Below the pieces are notes generated by a model. It was given only the letters and a program-made list of their open reading frames with translations. It ran no database searches and was not told where the DNA came from. From Rostratula benghalensis (lineage: Eukaryota; Chordata; Aves; Charadriiformes; Rostratulidae): a stretch of 64,000 nt of DNA. Positions 11,065 to 22,900 of this stretch are shown here, piece after piece (within the stretch, counting starts at the first letter, position 1; each line of letters opens with the position of its first letter). A program made the position numbers and the translations under genes. Location of the stretch: the NCBI GenBank assembly GCA_013399305.1, contig VXAI01000641.1:31783-95782 (forward strand). The letters are read 5' to 3'.

Positions 11065-11354
11065 CTTTGTGGTTCTTCACCTGAAAGACACAGGGTGGGG
11101 AGAGCAGGGGTCAGGGGTGGGCAGCACAGGTGCCTTGGCAAAGAGGAGCCCTCATTTAGTCAATAAAGGACCACATTCAGGTAACGAGTGCCACAGGTGA
11201 ATCTGCTCAGAATTAAAGGTGAGAAAGTCAAAATGCATTTAATGCTATTTTTCTATGGCTCTGTTCCACATCTTGAAATAGTTCCCACAGCAGTCTGTAT
11301 CTGAGTTTCTCAGCAGTAGAAAAAGCCTCCCCTGCCCCAAAGAACATGACTTAC

Positions 11355-11555
11355 TTGGTTGAAGAGCAGAAGAGCGATGAGACTCACGGAGAAGTGCTTG
11401 GAGGACTCTGGGCTACAGGTGCTTTTATACCATTCCTCAGTTTGCCCTGGGGGTAGTGAACCATTCTTGTCCTCATTTGTGCTCATTGTCCCTCAGATAC
11501 CCTTTTTTTTGTCGATGTCACTCAATCAGGGTGACTGTTTTGCATATTATTTTTC
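11355..11555 (-). promoter_or_regulatory. Promoter and non-coding exon 1 of CBP-3
   Basis: TATAAAAG (11429-11422, minus). Exon 1 ends CAACCAA|GTAAGTC at 11355. An ACTGTTTTGCATATTATTTTT stretch (about 11534-11554) lies about 105-125 bp upstream of the TATA box and combines the shared TGTTTT element with an octamer-like TTTGCAT. Confidence 0.78.
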
Positions 11556-14500
11556 CTAAGAGACTCCACCTCAGATGTTTTTATGTCCACATCATAGTCC
11601 TTGGACTTCTTGTGTGTCAAAAAAGGGGGCTGCTTTCCATCTTTGTTATAACTCTGTTGGCTTCAATGGGGACGGAGGGAGACCAAAATTTACTTTGCTA
11701 TGATTCTGTAAATTAATTTTTCAGATTATGTTGCTGTCTCATAACAAACGAATATCTCTCTATGAGTTGGCCATATGTTGGTGCTTGCTTGTTTTTCAGG
11801 GTGCTACAAATACTACGTCAGAGCTGGAGACAGAGGTTCTTAGACCTTTGTCCGAAGAAACACTGGTCTGTTTGGACCCTCTGTTATTATTTCAATTTAA
11901 TTTTTTATCTTTTTCTAGCAGTTCAGTTCTAGGGAAAGGAAATATGAATTATGGAAGCAGCAATTGTCAATGCTTCTTTTTAAATTCAAAGTCTGTATTT
12001 GGCTTTGGACTGTGAGCTACAAATTGCCACCAGGAGAAATAGTTTAGCCATACCCAGAGTTGAGCGCTGCAGAACAGGGTATTGGATTGTGCCCTAGTTA
12101 TTGATGGGGCCTAATGATAACATCTGAAGCACAGAAAATAACAAAAACAAAGGAACAAAAAAAAGGCTCTTAATTAATGCAACTGGGCTCAGAACCAAAG
12201 CAGAAACATCTTTGTGATGATCAGCCTTGATTTAGGGAATCCCCTTTATTTAATCCTAAACCTTTCATAACTCAACTTGCGTTGCCTACTGTATTTGGAA
12301 AGAGAAGTGCAGAAATAATATAATTAAACCTTGGCAACCTGTGTTAGCCACCAAATCCATGCCCTGGACTGGCACATGCCAAAAAGTCTGGGTCAGTTAT
12401 GTTTGAGGGTATCGATTGCACAGCCTTAATTTCCTGTAAATGAGCTTTTCTTCTGCGTAGACAGGATTTTTTCTTCCCATTGTGTCTTGGGGATGCGTCT
12501 TTGTCTTGTCAGTGCCTTGGAACGGGACAATCTCCTGTTTTGTTTCTTATGGTCCTCCAGATAATGGTCCTTGACTCAGTGTCACAGGGCAGGAGATGAA
12601 AGAAAGAGGCCTTGGTGTGCTGGGTGCTCCTCCCAGCTCTCCTACTGAATCAACAAGTGTTGGCTGAGTGCGCTATTTAGCCTCAGTCTTTTAATAATCC
12701 CATCAAGAAATCAACAATAAAAATTACCCAATTCATTTGGGTGTTGTACAAATGAGTGGTTGTGTATAAAGCAGTGGAAAAGCAAGGATTTCGCCTTCTC
12801 TTGAGATATAAAAAGTACTGAGATTGAGAAATGAGGATGGGAGTATTATAAAGGGCAGTGACTACAGTGCTATGCTTACAAAGTAAATGTGATTTCCAGG
12901 AAAGGAATTAAAAAGGACTGTGTAGGCTGAAAAGCACTTCCAGAATCTGAGGAGGAAGAAGGCTGTTGGGTGAGGATAAAGAAAAGAAGACCGTGAGTCA
13001 GATGTAGCTGGTTTGGAGGAAAGAACCAGCCCAGATCAGGCACCATGTGGTCATTGTTTGCCTTTTAGAAGGGTGTCTGGTCATTCCTGGCTCAGCAGAC
13101 CTCTGCTGCGCGTAGACCTGCCCTCCCAAAGATGCTGAACCCACACAGCATGTGCTTAGAATCAGAAAATATAGGTTTATTATTTCCCACACCCCACTGC
13201 TCTGCCCCCCTGCTGTGCTCCCTCTGCCAAGCAGGACCTGCCACTTGCCCCTTCATGCTCCTCAGACCTTCAAGTGTCAGGCCAGCGTGGGGGTGTGCTT
13301 TCCAATGTGCATCTTCAAGGCTTGCAGGTGGTCATCTTTCATGGTCACTTCCATTGAGCAGTACCCACCTTGAAAACACAGAAAAAAACCCAAGCTTGTA
13401 GGTATCCCATTTATGGACATCTTTCACCATCCCGTGTTCTTCCTCCATCCCTAACTCATACGAACATTGATGTTGCTTTGGCAACCTTGACTATCATCCA
13501 CCTGGCTTTTTCAAGGTTTAATTCCAGAGGTATTTCACAGGACCAAGGAGAATGTGTTGCAAGACTTGGAGAGTCCAGTGTGAAGATTCCCTGCTGCTGC
13601 CTTCCAGGCCTGACAGGTCCCTGGGGGCTTTGCCTGTGAAACAGATTTCATATGAACTGATCGCACGGATCACTGCATACTTTGGGTGCACACCAGGGCC
13701 AAATCCTCATCTGATTACTTCTGCCTCCAAGTTAACCTTTCCCTTCTGCAGTTTTGTGCTCTGTTAAGCATTTCCTCCCACCAGCAGGTAGAACGCTGCT
13801 CTGTGTGACACCCAGATGAAGTGGGAAATCGCTACCGATGACTTCTAGAACAGATGATTAAGACAGAGGCCACATAATTTACCAAACATTTCTTGGCAAT
13901 TAAGTGAGCCTCTGGGAGGAGATCCCGGGCATGTCTTGTACTTGTTAGTGTTATTATTTGTAATTATAATTCTATTATCTCTTAGCTTATGTAAACGAGG
14001 TTGGCGCCCAGATACCATGAAAATAGAGAGCTCAGACAGTCACCGCTGTCAGGAACCAATAAACGAAACCAAGAAGTCTTGGGTATGGTGAAAGGAAGGA
14101 TTACTCTCCCCACTGGAGAGCTCCTCCAGAGCAGAGGGCGGGTTGGCCTCGCCCCAACACACGCAGGACAAGGAGGGCGTCCAAAAACCTCTCCCCAGAT
14201 TCCTGGCAAAGATTACGCTGGAAATCTGCTCCAGACCACTGTGCTTTAACCAGGACGCCTTTACCTTGCCCTGGCTCTAGACTTGATGTTGGGTTTTTTT
14301 GTTTTCCTTGTCATAGTTTTCCTGGTAGGTTCAGGAGCAAGACCAGGGTAACATCTTTTTATTTTAATTTTTTAAAAATAATAATAATAGAGAAGAAATC
14401 AGAGCGTTTCCATCATACCTGGTAAATCCACAGGAGCCCAGATTACAGCTCGCTGTAGGGCAGGGACATGGTTCCTTAAATGAGTTTTGCTGTCAAGAGG

Positions 14501-15582
14501 GAAACATCATGTGTAATGTAAGCCAGCAAATTTAGTAATCCCATTACTAAATGCTGCAAGCAATATTTTTGACATGTAAATCCTTTAAGATCTGGAAATT
14601 TAAGTGCAGGTGCAGGAGGAACCCAGGGTTTGACCCCTTACTTTGATCTATGAGGAGCTGGGTATCATTTTTCCAGTTGTAAATTTAATTATTGTGAGCT
14701 CCTGGACGTGGGCTAGACCAGGGTCCACTGTTGGGAGGAGCCCAACGCGATACCCCAGAAGTAAAGAGTTGTTAAAATCAGTATATACCAGAGTAACTTG
14801 TGCAGGAGAATTAATTCCTTCCTCAAGTTTCAAAGCAAGGGTCTCCTTCCCCTTTTTCCCCTCTTGTTTGCAACCAGGGTGATACATAATGATGTTTCCC
14901 TAGGAATTAAGTGGGATATGGAGACTTCTGCAGCGCGGCAGCCCCGTTTCCCCTCCCTCCGCCGCCCCTTCGGAACAGGCTGTAGGAACTCCCCATTCAT
15001 GTCAGAAAGGTCCTTATATCCCAGAGCTGCTTTTCTGTGGCTGTGAACAGGATGATCACTGTAACTAAATCAGCTGAGGGCTGTGAATTATTATTTTTTT
15101 TTCACCTATTGAGGGGAGAAAAAAAAAAAAGTGGGGGTAAAAAGGGAGGAGAATGGTGAAAAGGTGTCCAAGTTTTATTTCCCTTTGCAACTAAAAGGTT
15201 TGAAGACCTTTACACCAAGTATGATGAAAATCAATATATTATTTCCAAAAAATAAGTCTGTTTTGTCAAATCAGCGATCTTCTGTTTTGTTGCTCTGGGT
15301 TACGTGCTCAGGAGCTTGGGCAAGTGGAAGAGGGGGAAGTTCTTTTCTGCGATGAGTAGAAAGAAACTAAGGGTGAGTACTGGTCCCTGTTTTGAGATGA
15401 AAGATGTCTTTAGGCTGCGACGTGGATGTGATACCATCCAACTCAAAATTGCTTAACAGCAAGCAACAGGCAAAGATTCCTCCACCCCTTGACGTGACAA
15501 ATGCAGGAAAGTTTGTTTTGTAAGGAGGAAGGGCTGCATGCCCGAAGCATGGCTCAGCCCCTGGACCTGCTCTCAGGAACCC
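11556..15582. other. Spacer between the divergent pair CBP-3 and CBP-4
   Basis: About 4 kb with no recognisable gene and no clear CR1 copy. There are short A/T runs near 14350-14390 and 15090-15130. Open frames of up to 95 codons show no family features. Confidence 0.45.
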
Positions 15583-15650
15583 TATAAAAGCTCCTGGAGC
15601 GCAGAACTCTTCAAACCATTCTTCTCGGCTTCTCCTTGGTGGTGAACTGA
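15583..15650 (+). promoter_or_regulatory. Promoter and non-coding exon 1 of CBP-4
   Basis: TATAAAAG at 15583-15590. Exon 1 runs from about 15612 to 15650 and ends GAACTGA|GTAAGTC. The AT-rich upstream element of the other genes is weak here; the nearest candidate is CAAAATTGCTTAA at about 15446. Confidence 0.78.
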
Positions 15651-16206
15651 GTAAGTCTGACTTCAATGAGGTCTATTCTATGTTATTTAAAATCTATTTT
15701 AATAAGACTTTTTAACATACTTATGTCTGGGCACTTTATATGTCTTTGCTTGTTATTGGAAGAATGTTATTTTCCTAAAACCAACCAAAAAAACCCCCAG
15801 ACTCTCTAACTTCTTTCAGCTCAGCAGCTTTGGATGGTGTGGGGTGGATGTGTGGAGAGTGGGGGGCTCCAACAGCCGCTGGTATAGTTCAGAGAAGGAA
15901 AGCTTAGTGGTTTTTATCTGTGCCTTGGGACTGCTTGGCAAATGAAGACAAAAGTTGTAAGAACAGCTTAAGATAAATGTTGCTAGGTTGATCCTCACCT
16001 AACCTGAAAGAGGCTTTGCTGACTTCTGGCAGGTTATCTAATCTTCATTAATTCTCCATGTGAATTAAAAAGAGGGCAACTTTCTGAATATTGTCTGGCT
16101 CGAATAAATGAGGGCTCCCCTTTCCAAATGCACTGGTACTGTCGCCCCTGACTGACCCCTGCTCTCCCCCACCCTGTGTGTTTCAGACTTGCTTCCAGCC
16201 ACAAAG

Positions 16207-16569
16207 ATGAGTTCCTACAGACAGGTCTGCAACTACGGCAGCTACTCGCCCTGCGAGGTGACCTGCCCCCAGCCCTACGCCAACGCCTGGAGCCAGCCCT
16301 GCGTCACCTCCTGCGGGGACTCCCGTGCCGTGGTCTACCCACCGCCCGTGGCCATAGTCTTCCCCGGCCCCATCCTCAGCTCCTGCCCTCAGGAGAGCAT
16401 CGTGGGCACCTCAGCTCCACTGGAGATTGGCGGCTCCTTTGGCTATGGGGGCTCCTTGGAAGGCCAGAGCTCTTTTGGGTCCGGTGCTTCCCTGGGTGGC
16501 AGGTACCCCTACCCCTGCTATTCCCGCAAGTACACGACTTACAGTCGTGGGAGCTGCGGGCCCTGCTAA
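16207..16569 (+). CDS. CBP-4, corneous beta-protein of claw/keratinocyte type (120 aa)
   Basis: A compact CBP that shows the family plan most clearly. The Cys-rich N-terminus is [19 protein letters not shown] (14-32). The beta core is at 41-64 ([21 protein letters not shown]), with Ala-Ile-Val where most copies have Val-Ile-Thr. A Gly/Ser region follows (76-99), then a Tyr/Arg/Cys tail [12 protein letters not shown] ending in the usual Cys-stop. The start at 16207 lies 20 bp after the acceptor TTTCAG (ending 16186); the intron is 15651-16186. It is the inverted paralogue of CBP-3: coding, 3' untranslated and about 90 bp of intron sequence match in reverse. It is convergent with CBP-5, whose 3' end is about 650 bp away. 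Confidence 0.92.
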   Translation: MSSYRQVCNYGSYSPCEVTCPQPYANAWSQPCVTSCGDSRAVVYPPPVAIVFPGPILSSCPQESIVGTSAPLEIGGSFGYGGSLEGQSSFGSGASLGGRYPYPCYSRKYTTYSRGSCGPC

Positions 16570-17203
16570 GCCCCACGAGGAGCCAGACCCAGCAGGGACC
16601 TGAGCAAAGTCCCAGTCCGTGAGTGAGCAGAGGGACATGGCTTTCAGAGGGGCGGTGTACGAGGCTGCAACGGGGTCCTCAGGGGCTGGGCACACTCAGC
16701 CACTCTGAGAAACCAGCCCAGGCGCTCTATTTCCCTCCCCGTTGGATTAGGTATCTTCTAACAAGATGCCAACTCTGTATTTGAGGGGCTGCTTATTTGA
16801 GAAATATAGATAAGTCCTTAGCTTAAATTTAAATTTAAGGCTAAGCATCAGTGCAAATTAGATTCTGTATGTTCTAGCCTTTCTCGCTATGCGGACTGAT
16901 TTTTTTCGTGGCTTTTGAGACACAGTGGGAAAAGTTTCTCAAAGCTCCAGTTTGAATCTTGGAGCTGCCCTGTTTCACACAGTCTGGGATTGGAGAAAAA
17001 GAGCAACAAACCCAACCAGAAAAACTCAGTGAAAACCAAACTTGACTCTCAAGCACTGCAAATGCAACGAAGACAGAAGATCATCTTAGAAACTGCAGCC
17101 CCCAAAGAAGACAACCTTGTCCAGCCCCAGCAAACCCCGTAAATGTATTCTGTACTCTCTGGATTGTCATGTTCTGCTGCTATAAAGTCCTCCTCCTGTT
17201 TCA

Positions 17204-17224
17204 ATTAAAGTTTATACTGCATCA
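17204..17224 (+). terminator. Polyadenylation module of CBP-4
   Basis: ATTAAA (17204-17209), then GTTTATAC, then TGCATCA (17218-17224). The 3' untranslated region is about 650 bp. Confidence 0.75.
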
Positions 17225-17871
17225 CAACATTTGCCTTCTGGTTTCCTTTTCTCCTCAGCTTAAAACAATTGGGGGACGATGCTGATATGATGCTCCCCTG
17301 GGTGACAACCAACAACAAAGGGAAAGATGTCCTGTGCTTTGAGTGTATTGTCCATGCATCCACAGGAGGTGGGTGCCCCTAAAATCCTTTTGTAAGGCTC
17401 AGTGGGGAAAGTGGTGGGATTAAACGGCCGCACTGGACTGTGGATCGGAGGTTATCTTCATCCTCCCATGAGCTTAAAAGAAGGAGTTGTCCTCAGTATC
17501 CTCACTGCCTTTTAAAGGGTATTTGCTGTTTAAGACCTTCTGCAGATTGCAAATACCTGTATCAGGAAGAGATTTCCATTCCTCTCCTGGGAAAGGCTGC
17601 GCTTCAGCTTATGCACAGAGCTGGACCCCAGCAGTGTTTGATTTCCTCTGGCTCCTCAGAGCATTCTCTCTTTGCTAAAACTAAAGGTCCCAAACTCTTA
17701 TTTCCAAAGGAACTGAGTACTTGTGGGTGGAAGAAAACAGCCTTTGGGTGGAAAACTGCAGGAAAGATATTGTATCATCTGGAAAAGGACACGGGGAGCT
17801 CGGGAGGAGAAGACTTTTTGTTGAAAGAGAGGTAAGTGGAAAACTGAGGTGGAACGAACACCAGGTCAGTG
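17225..17871. other. Gap between convergent CBP-4 and CBP-5
   Basis: Nothing is recognised here except unassigned open frames of up to 131 codons (17440-17835) without family features. Confidence 0.45.
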
Positions 17872-17892
17872 CCATGCAACAGGGTTTTTAAT
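17872..17892 (-). terminator. Probable polyadenylation module of CBP-5
   Basis: On the minus strand ATTAAA (17892-17887) is followed by AACCCTGT and TGCATGG, close to the module of CBP-11. Further TTTAAT/TTTATT runs at 18269-18284 could give an earlier end. Confidence 0.55.
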
Positions 17893-18501
17893 TGGTATGA
17901 GAAATAGAGTTGCAAACAGTCGTAGTAACACTGGGAATGAAGATAAAAGCTTCAGGAGCATTTATCTCCCCAAAATTGTCATATCAAGTTACACACTTGG
18001 TACAAGAACTTCTGCTTTCCTTATTACAACTGTATAACTCAAATTCTATGTCCTATTTTGATCCTTTTCACAATATACTCCTTTCAAAGCAGGCAAGGCA
18101 AACAAGGTTTCCATTGCTCTTGTGAGGTGGTGCCTTGGGGGGGGTCAGAAAATAATGCATTAATTCCTACGATGTGTTAAACTGAACATTGTTTAACCTC
18201 AAGGGGTAGGGTTTTTTCCTCCTTCTTCCATGAAAAATTCCTTTTCTTTGCCGGATCCTGACGAATTTTTTATTTAATTTTAATTTGTGCAGATGTGTGT
18301 GGTTTTATGGTTTGCCCAGCCCTACCTATAAATAAGCCTGTTTTTTTTGGGCACTGCTGAGAGGTCCCAGCTCCTGCTGGCTTCAGCCAGAGCCACGAGC
18401 TCTCAGCTCTGCCCAGACTCAGTTTCTCACCCATGATTTTCTGCTGTGTCTTCTGTTTCCCATACCCTGGTTGCTCTGTGTGGTGGGTTCTGATGGTATA
18501 T

Positions 18502-18945
18502 TTAACATGACCCGCAGCTTCCTCGGCTGTAGGTGCTGTAGCGGCGGGAAGAGTATGGGCTGCCATTTCCCCTCCCCAGTAATGAGTATCCAGAATTGTA
18601 AGACCTGCTGTAATTGCATACCCCCCCATAACCATTTGAGCCGCCGAAAAGAATGGAGCCCCTTAAGCCAAGAGCATTTCCGTAGCCCCTGTAACCAAGA
18701 CAGCCCCCAGAACCGAATGAGTAGCCACCTCCAACTGGTCCACAGCTGCCCACGACGCTTTCCTGGGGGCAAGAGCTGAGGATCGGTCCCGGGAGAGTCA
18801 GGACAACGGGCGGTGGGTAGATGACGGCCCTGGAGTCGTCGCAGGACGTCACGCACAGCTCGTTGCAGGTGTTGGCCAAGGGCTGAGGGCAGGTCACGTC
18901 ACACGGGCCGCTGTAGGGTAGGCACAGGTCCCCGCAGTGAGACAT
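18502..18945 (-). CDS. CBP-5, scale-like corneous beta-protein (147 aa)
   Basis: A CBP with a longer Gly/Tyr/Ser-rich C-terminal half than CBP-1 to CBP-4. The N-terminus is MSHCGDLC, with [15 protein letters not shown] at 13-27. The usual NEPCV reads NELCV (28-32), and CGDSR reads CDDSR (35-39). The core is at 40-62, with [20 protein letters not shown]. Residues 72-130 are rich in Gly, Tyr and Ser ([17 protein letters not shown]), and the end is [16 protein letters not shown]. The start codon at 18945 follows the acceptor at 18967; the long upstream open stretch to 19077 is intron, which spans 18967-19770. The Gly-Tyr repeat and the LTLPGPI core recall scale/claw CBPs. This is a family-level inference. 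Confidence 0.9.
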   Translation of the reverse strand: MSHCGDLCLPYSGPCDVTCPQPLANTCNELCVTSCDDSRAVIYPPPVVLTLPGPILSSCPQESVVGSCGPVGGGYSFGSGGCLGYRGYGNALGLRGSILFGGSNGYGGVCNYSRSYNSGYSLLGRGNGSPYSSRRYSTYSRGSCGSC

Positions 18946-19770
18946 CGCCCTGGAGAGCAGGCAGGTCTGAAACAGGAGATCGGAAAAAACCCACCAGATC
19001 CCTAGAAATTGGGATTCCCAGAACCTTGCAGGGAAGGCTGTCACCCACCAGTCCCCTCCTGCAGCTGAGATGAACATATGACAGGGGTAAATGAGAGGGT
19101 TTTGGGGCAGCTGGGTGCTCCGCTGAGGCAGGTGGATAAATTTCTGTCTGTAAATAGCCTTAAAAGTAAAAAGAGAGGCAAGTATAATTCTATTTCCAAG
19201 ATAGACCTGATCCTTTCTATTTCAAAACATTGTTAGAGATTAATTTTCTGTAAAAAGTATTCAGTGGTTTGCATTTCTTTGTTGTTTGTTACTTCTTTTT
19301 TTCCTAGGACAAAATTGTACCATATCCTGAAAACTGAGTCTTTCTATATATATTTCCACCTGCCCAGGCCTTAAACAGGAGACCTGAATCTGGGTATGTA
19401 TGAGAAGAGAAACAGGGTTAAAACTTTAAACCTCAGTTGCTGCCTATGAAAGAATGAATATTTGATTGTAATGGCTAAACAACAGTCTTTAAAAAATAAT
19501 CTCTGGTACTAAAGTATTTCTACAGTGAGACTGTCTGAAGCAGAGGAGAGAGTTTAAGCCCCATCTACTCAAGGGAAAGTCTCTAAAACCCACCTGGGGT
19601 CTGAGAGTCCCACCTTACCTTCCCAAATCTACAACAAATCAAGGCCATGATAAATTGCCTGTAGTAGACACTTGCTGATAGCACCCAGCTACAGCAATCC
19701 TGAGAGGAACAAACCTTTGCACCCAAACTAAAGCTACGACAGTCAAAAGAAAAAGGCAAATCAGACTTAC

Positions 19771-19960
19771 TTGATCCACTGAGGAGGGAAAGTTAAGAGA
19801 AGAAGCAGGTAAACAGTCAGGAACTGCAAGGGCTTTTATACAATTCCTCCAACCGCCCCGGAGGCCTGAAGACCTATTTGTTGGTGTTTATCTCATAAGC
19901 GTTTACACACTTATCAGATATTGTTGCTTGGATGATTCCTTCAACTGCTGTAATTATTTT
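19771..19960 (-). promoter_or_regulatory. Promoter and non-coding exon 1 of CBP-5
   Basis: TATAAAAG (19840-19833, minus). Exon 1 ends ATCAA|GTAAGTC at 19771. CTGTAATTATTTT (19948-19960) lies about 110 bp before the TATA box and is the clearest match to the shared upstream element. Confidence 0.8.
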
Positions 19961-22900
19961 TTGGAGGGTGAGGTGCTAGTTGTGAGCCCCATGGGGCGTG
20001 ATATCCATCTGACAACTGGCTTAGGTGTCTTCGTGGTTGCTGCTTGTAGCTGAAAGTAAAGCATGCAAAATTCCTCATAAGATTTTGGAAAGGTTTGTCT
20101 TGAATTCCTTGGGTGATGTGTTGAGTGAACCTAAACCTTTCAGCTGGGAGCAGGGCTGGGGACTAAATCAATGTGTGGACTCTGCATTTCCATGGGTAAT
20201 TATAACTGAAATAACAAAGTTATCACCGGAGAAAGAGGGCCTATATCGTTTATATACTATGTAGGTTTAATTAGGACAGCTTGTTTTAGCACACTACAAG
20301 GCTGGCTTTCAAACTGTTCTTAATCAATGCAAGCCCGGATTTTATGGAGGGAAGTCCTCTTCAATGGATGGAGCAAACTTACACCGTAGAAAGACCAGAA
20401 GGTTCATTAATTTGAAACTCTGATTTTAGCACAGCAGAGAGAAAGTTGTGTTCTATGGCAAAGAAAGTAACCTTGACCTGCAGAGCTGTGAAGGGCCTGC
20501 TTAGGGGGATGATAAGATCCTGTTCTAAAGTGAAACTATTACTCATTGTCAAGACCTAAAACTGTAGCAACGTGTCATTAGTTTTATTACAGCAGAACTC
20601 TGCATCTAAAACACGTTAATCACCCAGAGGTGCTTTGAAGCCCTTTATTCTGAGGCAAAAATTAGAACAACCCAGATAAGTGTTGCCTAGAGCATCCTCA
20701 TAACCACCCCACATAATTTGAGTGCAATCCGTGCCAGAAAGGCCAAGGCTTTAAGTTGTCAAGAGCGTAAACAAGGAGGGGATAGGAATGAATTGGAGCA
20801 AGGCCTGTGTCTGCTGCTCAGCCTCCACGTTGAGGCACTGGTTTCATCCTGCCAAACAAAATGGGGAAAAATCCAGCTTGGAAAGTCATGAGTTGAGAAA
20901 GGCCAACTCAGACCACCAGGGTCAGCTCACAGCCAGCCCTCATGGTCATGGACCTCATCCAAAGGCTGGGAGGAAAAGACAGGAGTGGTTGTGTCTGGAG
21001 AACAGAAGGTCTCTTCCAGCACCTTCATAACCACAGTTATTGTGACCAAAGCCCCTGTGAGCGTCTGTCATTTTTGCAAGCCAAGACACCTGTGGGTTTG
21101 CTATCACCCTTTATCCTTATCTCAAGGAGATGCTGCCTTCAGCCAGCCCCAAAGCAGGTGAGGATGGTGAGGTACCACGTGCTGTGCCGGGAGTGTGTTA
21201 ACATCACCAATTACAGGCACCTAAGTTGACCAGCTCCTGCCCTGGGCTCATTCCTAAGGTGGTCACCTGAGAAATTAAAAGAGGAGTAACCAAACCATCC
21301 ACCAGAGCAGGCAGAGACCTTTGCAAGAGCAGAATTTGAGGGGCCTGTTCCATGTTGACCTAAAACCTGCCAGGCTGGTTAAAAACTGGCCATTGCAGCA
21401 AGGGGAGAGAGTGGGATGTCCCCCCAAGAATGCAGAAGAGCACTCAGAGATTGGAGGTCCCCAAACCTCCTTTCCTATGGACTCTAGAGGGAGTCTGGCT
21501 GGCTTAGCCCTAAGGTGCCTACGTTTTTGTCTCTCTTTGCATGGAAAAACTTTGGGGGCAGGAGAGCTGAGTCTCTGTGAGCCTGAAATGCGCCAGAAGG
21601 GGCTGTAAGGAGAGATCAGTGGAAAGAATGGACAGGAGGGAGTGAATTCCTGGCCGTTCCTCCACCTTGTTGGTGGCCTCCTGGGGAATGGGCAGAAAAG
21701 TCCAGATTGGCACTTACAGACCTGTTATCTTACTACGTATGCCATAAATTCCAGTAATTGCTGGGTGCTCCAATTATACTGGACACCCTAAAGGGACAGA
21801 TACTGCACAAAGGCGGGTCATGAGGCATTGCCTGTCCTGAGGGGTTCGCTGTACGAGCGTAAAATAACAGCGCGCAGAATTGCAGTAGACAGATTTATAG
21901 AACTAGTAGTGATGGTTGTGTTTAATAATTAAAGGGTGCTCTCAAGACACAAAGCTCAGGTTAATCCTTTTAAAGCTGACTTGGACAACATTAGCCGTGC
22001 CTTTCCTGATGTGTGCCCTCAACAGCGCTGCTTCCTCTGGTCAGTGGTTTGGTCTCCAGCACTTATGAGTCAGCAGCAATAACGAAGGAATAATTCATAG
22101 CGTGAAAATGCAACTTTAGGGATGAGTTTTCTGAGTGAGTTCAGAGTTCCTGTAGCTTTGTTGATGGCTTGCTGCTGGGGAAACTGAATTTTGTTTTATA
22201 AATGGGGAATGTGTATGTTGTCCTTTCAGATCAGACCAAGGTGTGCCCCCCTCCCTGACCCCCTGAAGGCCTTGGAAAGGACAGGATGGGGACAGTGATG
22301 CTCAGGACTTCTTCCACACTCAGTGCTGGGTCCCGGCCAGAGCCACACTCTCAGCTTCCTGCCCAGGGCAGGGCTTGGCCCATGGAGTTGACAAAAAAAA
22401 AAAGGCCCCCCTAAGACAAAGTCAAAATTTTTCAGTTTAACTAACAAGGTGACTGTCAATTCTACAGCTTTTGATCATAACCTCCTTGGGGAAACATCCC
22501 CAGTGTTATGTTTTAGAGAGGAATGGTTAGTCAACACTGGGGCGTCTTTCTCTGGCAATTACCAGGATGGTAATAACCCTGCACATGACTGCCACCATCA
22601 TTAACCTCTCCAGAAATGCCTGTTCTGAGCAAGCCCAAGACTTTCCCAGGCTGTTGCTGCAGGGATCTCCGTGGTGACTCACCACAACCTAGAGATCGTT
22701 TTGACACACTGGCAGCAAACTGGGCAACGAGGACAAAAAACACGAGCAGTTTAAGGGCAGAAACTGTGAGGGTGGTGAGGCAATGGACCAGGTTTCCCCA
22801 AGAAGCTGTGGCTGCCCCATCTCTGGAGGGGTTGAAGGCCAGGTTGGAGGGGGCTTGGAGCAACCTGGGCTGGTGGGAGGTGTCCCTGCCCAGGGCAGGG

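Noticed and set aside
17440..17835. A 131-codon plus-strand frame between CBP-4 and CBP-5
   Set aside because: It has no recognisable domain, no promoter and no biased composition, and lies in the gap between two convergent 3' ends.
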